Positions 8,013 through 14,612 of a DNA stretch of 18,998 nt are shown here, piece after piece. Position 1 is the first letter of the stretch; every line of letters begins with the position of its first letter. The stretch is taken from contig PKWC01000136.1 in NCBI GenBank assembly GCA_003131925.1, positions 1-18,998 on the forward strand, read 5' to 3'. Under the pieces are notes generated by a model. The model had not been told where the DNA came from. It searched no databases and worked only from the letters and a program-made list of their open reading frames with translations. The position numbers were made by a program, and so were the translations under genes. This DNA comes from Alphaproteobacteria bacterium (GTDB lineage: Bacteria > Pseudomonadota > Alphaproteobacteria > Micropepsales > Micropepsaceae).

Positions 8013-8102
8013 TTGGCAATGATCCGAATCGGCGCGGCGTGCCAGATCTGGCCGCATCGGCCGCGGTCCCTTTCGGGTATGCCTAAGGCCGCCCAAGGCG
8101 TG

Positions 8103-8108
8103 TATAAT
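8103..8108 (+). promoter_or_regulatory. Candidate -10 element upstream of PQQ-like gene
   Basis: A perfect TATAAT stands out in this GC-rich region, about 145 bp before the start of the 8254 gene. No recognisable TTGACA-like -35 box is at 16-18 bp spacing, so it would need an activator or be coincidental. Confidence 0.25.
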
Positions 8109-8253
8109 CGCGACGAAACCATACATGGGCCGAACTGAGGCGAAGGGAAGCAGACGGGAATAAGGCCGCCCTGCCAACCGTCCCTAGGTCAGGCCAGACG
8201 CGCGTCCCGCGCATGCGCTGACGCGCCAGCAACCAGCAGGAGGAGCGAGCGCC

Positions 8254-9738
8254 ATGAAAATTCACATTTGGGCATCTGCCGTTCTTCTCGCGGTCTCCTC
8301 GGGCACCGCGGCCCTGGCTTCCGAAAGCGTGGTCACCTATCACAATTCGCTCGATCGTCACGGCGCCTACAATGTTCCCGGCCTGACCCTGGCCGCGGCG
8401 GCAGGCATGCATCTGGACAAATCCTTCCAGGCCAGTTTGAGCGGGCATGTCTATGCCCAGGCGCTCTTCTGGAAGCCGGCCGGCGCTGGTGACGGCGAGG
8501 TGATTGCGGCGACCGAATCGAACATTGTCTATGCGCTCGACGCCAAGAGCGGCGCGGTGGTGTGGCAGAAGCAGCTCGCCAAATCCGTGCCGCTCAGCGA
8601 CCTGCCGTGCGGCAATATCGATCCTGAAGGAATTACCGGCACGCCGGTGATCGATCCCGCCGCGGGCGTGCTCTATCTGGACGCACTGACGAAAACGGCG
8701 AAAGGCCCGCGCCAGAAGCTATATGCGCTCTCGCTTGCCGACGGATCAGTGGTGGCGAACTGGCCGCTCGACGTAGAGGCGGGACTGGCGGCTCTTGGCG
8801 TGAAATTCAGCTCCTCCACGCAGGGCGAACGCAGCGCGCTCCTTCTCTTCGGCGGAGCGCTCTACGTGAACTACGGCGGACGCTATGGGGACTGCGGCAC
8901 CTATCACGGCACAGTCATCCAGGTGAACCCGTCGACGCCAGCCATCGTTGCAAGCTGGGCAACGCGGGCCAATGGCGGCGGCATCTGGGCGCAGGGCGGC
9001 ACGGCGGGAGACGGCGATGCCCTCTATGTCACGACGGGCAACACATTCAACGCCACGAAATGGAGCGACGGCGAGGCCATCATCCGGTTGCGTCCGGGCC
9101 TCGCCCGTTTCACGAACAAGGACACGAAGAACTATTTCGCGCCCACGAACTGGATGACCCTCGACAACGAGGATGCCGATCTCGGCGGCACGGAAGCGTT
9201 GCCCCTCAACATAGCGGTGCCGCATTCCCCGCCGGCAAAGCGGGTCATCGCCCTCGGTAAGGACGGGAATGCTTATCTGGCCGACCGTGGCGATCTGGGC
9301 GGAATAGGCGGCGCCCTGGCTGTTACGCAGGTATCGAACCAGGCCATCCGAACAGCGCCAGCCGTCTACAGCACGAGTGCCGGCACGATGGTGGCATTCA
9401 CCAATTCCGGCAGCACCAACTGTTCGAGCAACAACGAGACGATGCTCAATGTGGCGGCGAGCGGCGATTCCCTGATCACCGAGGCCTGGTGCACGGAATT
9501 CAATGGCGGTGGCGCACCAATCATCACAACTACCGACGGTACTTCGAACGCCATCGTCTGGGTGGTGGGAGCCGAAGGCGACAACTTGCTGCACGGTTTC
9601 AATGCGCAGAACGGGAAAGTGGTGTTCTCCGGAGGCGATGCCGTGATGAGCGGCCTGCATCATTTCCAGACCATTCTGGCAACGGACCGCCGCTTCTACG
9701 TGGCGGCTGACAAGACGGTCTACGCGTTCACCTTCTGA
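8254..9738 (+). CDS. Secreted PQQ-like beta-propeller repeat protein
   Basis: The 494-residue protein has a signal peptide (cleavage near ALA-SES) and a propeller body. Blade-like repeats include VIAATESNIVYALDAKSGAV, QKLYALSLADGSVV, ALYVTTGNTF, RVIALGKDGNAYLAD, LLHGFNAQNGKVVFSG and the terminal RRFYVAADKTVYAF. These resemble the YALDAxTGxxxW repeats of PQQ-dependent dehydrogenases and BamB-like proteins. It lacks a CxxCH haem site and is shorter than typical quinoprotein alcohol dehydrogenases (about 600 residues), so catalysis is unproven. Cysteines at LPCGNID, GDCGTYH, TNCSSNN and EAWCTEF could form disulfides in the periplasm. An excellent AGGAGGAG lies 8 bases before the ATG. A pqqA-like gene follows 51 bases after the stop, which makes PQQ binding plausible but not shown. 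Confidence 0.88.
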   Translation: MKIHIWASAVLLAVSSGTAALASESVVTYHNSLDRHGAYNVPGLTLAAAAGMHLDKSFQASLSGHVYAQALFWKPAGAGDGEVIAATESNIVYALDAKSGAVVWQKQLAKSVPLSDLPCGNIDPEGITGTPVIDPAAGVLYLDALTKTAKGPRQKLYALSLADGSVVANWPLDVEAGLAALGVKFSSSTQGERSALLLFGGALYVNYGGRYGDCGTYHGTVIQVNPSTPAIVASWATRANGGGIWAQGGTAGDGDALYVTTGNTFNATKWSDGEAIIRLRPGLARFTNKDTKNYFAPTNWMTLDNEDADLGGTEALPLNIAVPHSPPAKRVIALGKDGNAYLADRGDLGGIGGALAVTQVSNQAIRTAPAVYSTSAGTMVAFTNSGSTNCSSNNETMLNVAASGDSLITEAWCTEFNGGGAPIITTTDGTSNAIVWVVGAEGDNLLHGFNAQNGKVVFSGGDAVMSGLHHFQTILATDRRFYVAADKTVYAFTF

Positions 9739-9789
9739 CCGATGCGATCGAAGTTGCGGAATTCGACTCCGTTTTTGCAGGAGAGCATC

Positions 9790-9867
9790 ATGAAATGGAC
9801 GACCCCTCGCATCATCGAGATTTGTGTGGGCATGGAAATCAATTGCTACGCCTGCGCTGAACTCTAA
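9790..9867 (+). CDS. pqqA: PQQ precursor peptide PqqA (orphan copy)
   Basis: This is a 25-residue ORF with its own ribosome-binding site (AGGAG from 9779). The peptide is MKWTTPRIIEICVGMEINCY followed by ACAEL. It matches the Methylobacterium-type PqqA pattern (MKW..P...EICVGME...Y). Glu16 and Tyr20 sit in the E-x3-Y spacing that PqqE cross-links to form the PQQ skeleton. Cys12 is shared with that type as I recall it; Cys19 and Cys22, either side of the key tyrosine, are less usual. Known pathway: PqqA is bound by PqqD, modified by the radical-SAM enzyme PqqE, cleaved by PqqF/G-like proteases and finished by PqqB and PqqC. None of these genes is in the window, so biosynthesis would have to be supplied from elsewhere. 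The gene lies just downstream of a PQQ-like propeller gene on the same strand. Confidence 0.88.
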   Translation: MKWTTPRIIEICVGMEINCYACAEL

Positions 9868-10185
9868 AGCCGGCCGATTCAAGCAAATGGGTGCGCTGGG
9901 CGGGCCAATGCGGGACCGTTCAGCGTCCATTGAGCGATGCTCCCCGCATGCCAGGGCCGCCATCATCAATCTGTGCTGTTCCATGATTTTGCACCATTGC
10001 CGATTTCGAGCGGGCGCCGCGGCGGAAGCCCTAACCGCGCAAAACCAGAGATAACAAGACGCGTGACCGCAGGGACTTATTCCCTTATCGCGCCTTGAAT
10101 CCGAAAAAATGTTTGCACACGTGGCGCGGAATAACGGCGCGCGAGCCTGCGTCTCACTTACAGAACCGCGAAGGGAATCGAAGCA
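9868..10185. other. Gene-free stretch between pqqA and pseudoazurin
   Basis: These 318 bases hold no convincing gene. A 7-bp inverted repeat, atgcggg (9908-9914) and cccgcat (9943-9949), with a 28-base loop lies about 40 bases after the pqqA stop. It could act as an attenuator or end the short transcript. The 11-mer CTTATTCCCTT at 10076-10086 is shared with the upstream region of the propeller gene. A stretch richer in A (ttgaatccgaaaaaatg, from about 10095) lies before the pseudoazurin gene and may contain its promoter. I found no clear -35/-10 pair and no convincing FNR/NnrR box. Confidence 0.5.
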
Positions 10186-10641
10186 ATGTTCCGGTCGAAG
10201 CTTTTTTTGGGCGCGTTGCTGGCCTGTGTGTGGATGCAGGCGGCGGCGGCAGCCGAATTCGATGTCAGAATGCTCAATCACGGTGCGACCGGCGACATGC
10301 AGTTCGATCCGCAATTGTTGAAGGTTTCGCCGGGCGACGCTGTGCATTTTCTGGCGGTCGACAAGGGACACAATGTGCAGTCGATCGATGGAATGATCCC
10401 CGATGGCGCGACGGCATTTTCCAGTGAAATCGGCCAGAACCTGACGGTCACATTTACTGTCCCCGGAATCTACGGTTACCGCTGCGCGCCGCACGGCATG
10501 CTCGGCATGGTTGGACTTGTCGTAGTCGGCAATCCCGCCAACGAAGCGGCCGCAAAGGCGGCGGCGATGCCCGGACTCGCCGGTCGCCAGTTCGCCAAAC
10601 TGTTCGAAATTCTCGATTCCAGGCGCACCGCCCAGAAGTGA
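10186..10641 (+). CDS. Pseudoazurin (type-1 blue copper protein)
   Basis: Pseudoazurins are small periplasmic copper proteins that shuttle single electrons, classically to nitrite or nitrous-oxide reductase or from methylamine and other dehydrogenases. The 151-residue precursor has a signal peptide (core FLGALLACVWMQAAAA). If mature residue 1 is the Ala before EFDV, the copper ligands fall at His40 (DKGHNVQ), Cys78, His81 and Met86 (YRCAPHGMLGM). That is exactly the numbering known for Alcaligenes pseudoazurin. The sequence also keeps MLN.GA.G.M.F.P and the C-terminal helical extension typical of the family. AGGGAA precedes the ATG. It lies between pqqA and the haem-bearing outer-membrane-type gene, all on one strand. 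No nitrite or nitrous-oxide reductase is in the window, so its partner may be local or distant. Confidence 0.95.
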   Translation: MFRSKLFLGALLACVWMQAAAAAEFDVRMLNHGATGDMQFDPQLLKVSPGDAVHFLAVDKGHNVQSIDGMIPDGATAFSSEIGQNLTVTFTVPGIYGYRCAPHGMLGMVGLVVVGNPANEAAAKAAAMPGLAGRQFAKLFEILDSRRTAQK

Positions 10642-10679
10642 TCAGTTCCGCACGGCCTCCGCGCATTTGTCGTGCCATC

Positions 10680-10693
10680 TCCAAACGTTTGGA
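10680..10693. promoter_or_regulatory. Perfect 14-bp palindrome upstream of haem-barrel gene
   Basis: TCCAAACGTTTGGA is a perfect dyad located 12 bp before the ATG at 10705 and 38 bp after the pseudoazurin stop. Its position just before the AGGT ribosome-binding site suits an operator or an RNA-level control site for the downstream gene. No known regulator family can be assigned by eye. Confidence 0.4.
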
Positions 10694-10704
10694 ATCAGGT
10701 CATC

Positions 10705-12027
10705 ATGTCGTCTTCGATGAAACAAAGCGCGGCACGCGCGCTTGCGGCAATCGGTTGCCTTGCTGCACTGGTCGTCGAATCCACCAGACCTGCCGATGCC
10801 GTTCCAAGCTTTGCGCGTCAGACCGGACAGCCCTGCGCGACCTGTCACGTCGGCGCCTTCGGACCCCAGCTCACCACCTATGGCCGGCAGTTCAAGATGA
10901 ATGGCTATGTGTGGAACGATGGCGGCAGCCATGTGCCGCTCGCGGGCATGCTCCAGGCATCGCTCACGCACACCTCCGCCGACCAACCGGGGGGTGCGGC
11001 GCCCGGATTTGGAGCCAATGACAATCCCGCAATCGACCAGACATCCCTCTTCGTCGCCGGCCAGATCTACGATTCGCTCGGCTCGTTCGTCCAGATCACC
11101 TATGACGGTATCGCCAAACAGCTGCACTGGGACAATCTCGATGTGCGCTATGTGCAATCGAGAAAACTCTTCGACAAACCGCTGCTGTTGGGCGCGACGG
11201 TGAACAACAATCCCACGATTACGGATCCCTGGAATTCCACGCCCGGCTGGGGGTTCCCCTTCGCGGCTTCGGGTCTCGCGCCCTCACCCGCCGCCGCAAC
11301 GATTGCCGATGGTGGCCTCTCGCAAGCGGTGCTGGGAACGGGCGGTTACGCGCTCTGGAACGATCTGGTCTATGGGGAAGTCGACCTCTACAAGGGGCTT
11401 GGGCGCGACGTGCGCAACGCGCTCGGCGTGGTGCCGGTCAGCGGCTCGAACTCCTTCGATGGCGTCATGCCCTACTGGCGAATCGCAGTGCAGCACGATT
11501 TCGGCAATCATTATTTCGAGCTTGGCACCTTCGGACTCGATACCAACGTGTTCATCGGCGGCACCGACACAATCGGGCGCGCCGATCACCTGACCGACGT
11601 GGCCCTCGACGCGACGTACAATTACACGGGCGATCCCGACAACATCCTGACTGGCTACATCACCTATATTCACGAAAACCAGGATTTGAACGAAAGCAGC
11701 ATTCTTCTCGGTTCGAACGCAAAGGACAATCTTGACACGTTTCGCATCAACGGCTCCTGCAGCTTCCAGAACACCTACACTCTGAGCGGCCAATACTTCC
11801 AGACGACCGGAACTTCCGACGTGGCGCTCTACGGGGGGAGCCCGAACAGTTCGGGCTGGACATGGGAAGCCGCCTACGTACCTTCGGGAAAGAAGGATTC
11901 GTGGTTCCCGACCTGGTTCAATCCGCGCCTGTCGCTGCAATACACCCTCTACGACCAGTTCGACGGTTCGAGCGCCCGCGCCTCCGACAACAACACGCTC
12001 TTTCTCCTGCTCTGGATTGCCGGATAA
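10705..12027 (+). CDS. Outer-membrane-type protein with one N-terminal c-type haem motif
   Basis: The 440-residue protein has a signal peptide (core AARALAAIGCLAALVV). Soon after comes one CxxCH haem-attachment motif at residues 44-48 (GQPCATCHVGAF), then LTTYGRQFKMNGY. The remainder is rich in alternating aromatic and polar strands (QASLTHTSAD, QIYDSLGSFVQITYDG, YWRIAVQHDFGNHYFELG, NPRLSLQYTLYDQF), as in outer-membrane beta-barrels. This layout recalls proteobacterial proteins annotated only as cytochrome c or hypothetical, with FARQTG.xCxxCH near the start. The function is unestablished, but it could bring electrons to or across the outer membrane. I chose ATG 10705 (AGGT upstream, normal signal peptide) over the GTG at 10672, which adds 11 residues. 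Barrel topology is inferred by eye. Confidence 0.82.
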   Translation: MSSSMKQSAARALAAIGCLAALVVESTRPADAVPSFARQTGQPCATCHVGAFGPQLTTYGRQFKMNGYVWNDGGSHVPLAGMLQASLTHTSADQPGGAAPGFGANDNPAIDQTSLFVAGQIYDSLGSFVQITYDGIAKQLHWDNLDVRYVQSRKLFDKPLLLGATVNNNPTITDPWNSTPGWGFPFAASGLAPSPAAATIADGGLSQAVLGTGGYALWNDLVYGEVDLYKGLGRDVRNALGVVPVSGSNSFDGVMPYWRIAVQHDFGNHYFELGTFGLDTNVFIGGTDTIGRADHLTDVALDATYNYTGDPDNILTGYITYIHENQDLNESSILLGSNAKDNLDTFRINGSCSFQNTYTLSGQYFQTTGTSDVALYGGSPNSSGWTWEAAYVPSGKKDSWFPTWFNPRLSLQYTLYDQFDGSSARASDNNTLFLLLWIAG

Positions 12028-12134
12028 TTAAGGCGCTCGCGCTCTGCCGAAGCCCGGAAAAAACGCCATAGCGGCGCTGGACAACTCATGCGATCGTCAT
12101 TTCCGCCACTCTGCATAACGATGAAGGAGCGGAA

Positions 12135-12755
12135 ATGATTGCTTCGATACGAGATGCCACGGCTTCGATGAGGACCGCCAGTTGGGCTGCGGCGATTGTC
12201 ATTCTGGTCTTCGCGCCGGCGCAGGCGTTGCCCTCCGCGCCCAAGGGCACATATGCGCTTGATCCCCAACACACCCAGATTCTGTTCGAGATCAAACATA
12301 TGGGAATATCCACCTTTTTCGGGCGGCTTGCGAACGTCTCGGGCAACATCAATTTTGATCAATCCGCTCCCGAAAAAAGTACGCTCACTGTCCAGGTCGA
12401 CATGCGCACGATCGATACGCACGTGCCCGAACTCGACAGAACGCTGAAGTCGATCTTTCAAGCCGATACGTACCCCCTCGCCAGCTTCAGCGAGACCAGG
12501 GCCACGCGGACGGGCGAAAATACCGGCGTAGTTGCAGGCAATTTGACGATTGCGAATGTCAGCAGACCCGTCAACCTGAACGTCACCTTCAACGGCGGCC
12601 GCGGATCTGGTGAACCGATGCAGCCGTACCGCGTCGGCTTCGACGCCACGGCGACTCTCAGGCGTTCCGACTTCGGGCTTACGCGAATGATATGGTCGGG
12701 GTTCGTCAGCGACGACGTCCAGCTTGTCATCGAGGCCGAGGCGGTCAGACGATAG
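12135..12755 (+). CDS. YceI-family periplasmic lipocalin-like protein
   Basis: YceI proteins form an extended beta-barrel that binds long isoprenoid chains such as polyprenyl quinone precursors; the physiological role is not settled. This 206-residue protein has a signal peptide (core WAAAIVILVFAPAQA) and the diagnostic blocks GTYALDPQHTQILFEIKHMG, FFGRLANVSGNINFD, VDMRTIDTHVPELDRTLKS, FQADTYPLASF, GNLTIANVSRPVNLNVTF and LRRSDFGLTRMIW. AAGGAG lies just upstream of the ATG. It follows the haem-barrel gene by 107 bp on the same strand and closes the plus-strand block. A quinone-like ligand would fit a redox neighbourhood, but that link is inference. Confidence 0.95.
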   Translation: MIASIRDATASMRTASWAAAIVILVFAPAQALPSAPKGTYALDPQHTQILFEIKHMGISTFFGRLANVSGNINFDQSAPEKSTLTVQVDMRTIDTHVPELDRTLKSIFQADTYPLASFSETRATRTGENTGVVAGNLTIANVSRPVNLNVTFNGGRGSGEPMQPYRVGFDATATLRRSDFGLTRMIWSGFVSDDVQLVIEAEAVRR

Positions 12756-12840
12756 CCGGAGGTTTTCTCTGACGGAACACATGGCGGCCGCAAATGGAGG
12801 ATGGCACGCCACCGCACGCTTTTTCGTGGTTCGCTTCCAT

Positions 12841-14517
12841 TCAAAACGTTCGCTGGATGCTGATCGAGATGAAATCCCGGTCGGCGAAGGGCTGCCGGTC
12901 CGGCGGCCCGAAGAAATGCGTGAACGTGACGGATCCTTCCCAGACCGTGCGCCACGTCGCGGTCAGCCCAAGCTCGACGTCACCCGCGCCGTAGTTCATC
13001 GAGGAATTGACGCTCGATCTGCCGAGAAGGTCGTAACCCAGACCGATGGGCACGGAGATGTCGAGCGCCGGCAGCACCTGAAAATAGTGTGGCTCAAGGA
13101 CGGCCCGCAGGGCGGCCGCCACCTGATTGCGGCCCGGGGCAAGTTCCGCAAGGCCGCTTGTGACGCTGAGAAGATCATTCGCCGCCAGCTCGGCGCTGAG
13201 ATCGGCGCTGTCCCACAACGCGCCGGGAGAGAGCGTCGATACGCTCGAAAGCTGCGCCTGCAGCGTGTCGCCGACGGCATAGGAAGTAACGGAGGAAATG
13301 TTGCTCGTGGTCGCGTTGTATCCGGGCGCGCGAACTGCCGCATAGACGCCGCCGCCATAGCCGCCTCCGCTTCCTCCCGGCAGCGAAAACAACGTCTGGC
13401 TGACCAGGGGCATGTTGCGTCGGACGGAGATCTCTCCTGCAAGCGTGCTGTCGGCGACATAGGTGCTGAAGCTCGCGCCGTAGGATTGAATTCCCGCGGG
13501 AAACACGAGCCAATATTCGCCCGCGTTGTTGCCCACGACCTGCGGCGCCGTCACGACGAAAATCTGCGGCTCCTTCGCGTTGAAGCGCAGTGCGTACAGA
13601 CCGTAATCGACATCGCCGAGCGTGACATGCATTGCCGCGCCATATTGTCCGGACGAAGGAGGCACGATGTCCGGGGTGCGGTAAAGAAACTGGTTTGGGG
13701 CGAGGATGAGGCGCTCTCCGCCCGCGTCGAGATAATCGGCATCGCTGAAATAACTGCCGGAGCCCGGCAACCGCGTTCGCCGCCACTCGAACTGGTCGTA
13801 CAGGCTGAAAGCGAGCCAGGGCCGCGGCTGAATCGTCGCCGAGGCCTGCCCCACCGGCAGGAACACTTCTTTCGCTTCCGCTTCCGGCTGGCTCGCCGCC
13901 TTGATCGCGTCGATGGGCGCCTGGCCGGCGGCAATTCCATTGTCCGCAAAGAACAAGCTTTCGCCCCACAGGAGCGTGTGCCGTCCGACGCGGAACGAGA
14001 CCGGCATGTCGGAGAGATCGAAGCCGCCATAGGCAAACGCGTTCAGCAGATCGGCGTCTTCGCCGTCCAGGATTTCGACGGCGTGCGTGAAGCGGTCGTG
14101 CGGAACGCTGTACGGATTGAACGTGGCCGGCGAGTCGTTGCTGTTCGTGCCGTGATAGACGGTGTCGTACCAGGCCGCAGCGCTCACCTCCACGCCGAAC
14201 GGGCCATTCGACAGATCCAATTCGGATAAGAGGTCGAGCCGGTTGGAAATCAGTCCCGGCGCGAAATTGCGGTCTCCGTCGTCCGCATTGGGATCGGCGA
14301 CCAGTGCGCCGCCGTAATGGGCGAGCCGGAACGCGGCCGTGTATCTGAGCGTGTTGTCCCAGCGCAAATCCCACCCGTCACTCTGCAGAAGCTCGGCGGC
14401 GCGCGCAGGCGTCGCGCCCGCGACAATGGCGGCAAGCACTAACGTGCGCCACGCGCCCCGGCGCCTGCGCCGCGATCGCCTGCATGGTGTCGCCGGCGCA
14501 GGGGCCGTCTGTTCCAC
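12841..14517 (-). CDS. DUF1302 family outer-membrane/periplasmic protein
   Basis: The protein is about 558 residues from the GTG at 14517. It has an arginine-rich N-terminus, a hydrophobic segment (WRTLVLAAIVAGATPARA) and a mature start AAELLQSDGWDLRWDNTLRYT typical of DUF1302 (PF06980). Other family-like blocks are RNFAPGLISNRLDLLSELDL, FRVGRHTLLWGESLFF, WLAFSLYDQFEW and VTFTHFFGP near the end; the final FADRDFISISIQRTF resembles an outer-membrane barrel terminus. A glycine-rich loop (GGSGGGYGGGVY) is unusual. The open frame extends further upstream over the divergent gene, so the start was chosen from the signal peptide and the GGGGGA/GAGG upstream. DUF1302 genes commonly pair with DUF1329 genes, as here. 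In other bacteria they lie near RND/MMPL exporters; none is present in this window. Confidence 0.88.
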   Translation of the reverse strand: MEQTAPAPATPCRRSRRRRRGAWRTLVLAAIVAGATPARAAELLQSDGWDLRWDNTLRYTAAFRLAHYGGALVADPNADDGDRNFAPGLISNRLDLLSELDLSNGPFGVEVSAAAWYDTVYHGTNSNDSPATFNPYSVPHDRFTHAVEILDGEDADLLNAFAYGGFDLSDMPVSFRVGRHTLLWGESLFFADNGIAAGQAPIDAIKAASQPEAEAKEVFLPVGQASATIQPRPWLAFSLYDQFEWRRTRLPGSGSYFSDADYLDAGGERLILAPNQFLYRTPDIVPPSSGQYGAAMHVTLGDVDYGLYALRFNAKEPQIFVVTAPQVVGNNAGEYWLVFPAGIQSYGASFSTYVADSTLAGEISVRRNMPLVSQTLFSLPGGSGGGYGGGVYAAVRAPGYNATTSNISSVTSYAVGDTLQAQLSSVSTLSPGALWDSADLSAELAANDLLSVTSGLAELAPGRNQVAAALRAVLEPHYFQVLPALDISVPIGLGYDLLGRSSVNSSMNYGAGDVELGLTATWRTVWEGSVTFTHFFGPPDRQPFADRDFISISIQRTF

Positions 14518-14554
14518 CCTCGTCCCCCGAATTGGTGTCCGCGCTGGTGCGATG

Positions 14555-14574
14555 CTGTATAAGTGAACATACAG
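14555..14574. promoter_or_regulatory. Operator candidate between DUF1302 and DUF1329 genes
   Basis: CTGTAT (14555-14560) and ATACAG (14569-14574) form perfect 6-bp arms around 8 bases (aagtgaac). The site lies centrally in the 95-bp divergent promoter region: 38 bp from the DUF1302 start and 39 bp from the DUF1329 start. That symmetry suits one regulator controlling both genes. The TGTAT-n8-ATACA form resembles TetR- or GntR-type operators in general, but no regulator gene is nearby. Confidence 0.5.
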
Positions 14575-14612
14575 GACTTGCAGGTTTCCCCAAAACACCG
14601 GAAAGGACGCCG

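Larger units (their letters stand above)
7691..8253. other. Long gene-free divergent region
   Basis: These 563 bp separate the divergent propeller genes. No convincing coding sequence is present: the only open frame of note (7800-8138, plus) has a GTG start without a ribosome-binding site and low-complexity composition. The region holds two degenerate direct-repeat copies (7745-7798 and 7956-8012), a perfect TATAAT at 8103-8108, and the strong AGGAGGAG ribosome-binding site (8238-8245) of the 8254 gene. The length suggests room for regulators of both genes. Confidence 0.6.

Noticed and set aside
7800..8138. 112-residue frame in the gene-free divergent region
   Set aside because: GTG start without a ribosome-binding site, no recognisable motif, and it runs through degenerate direct repeats.
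9824..10054. 76-residue frame overlapping the end of pqqA
   Set aside because: It starts inside pqqA without a ribosome-binding site and has no recognisable features.
10087..10185. FNR/NnrR-like box before pseudoazurin
   Set aside because: A TTGA half is present (ttgaatcc) but there is no matching TCAA half at the right spacing.
8746..10494. 582-residue open frame on the minus strand
   Set aside because: It lies opposite the propeller, pqqA and pseudoazurin genes, which have family matches and ribosome-binding sites; its own translation is Arg/His-rich with no recognisable domain. It is a GC-rich shadow frame.
12724..14229. 501-residue open frame on the plus strand
   Set aside because: It is antisense to the DUF1302 gene, has Arg/Gly-rich low-quality composition and overlaps the end of the YceI gene.
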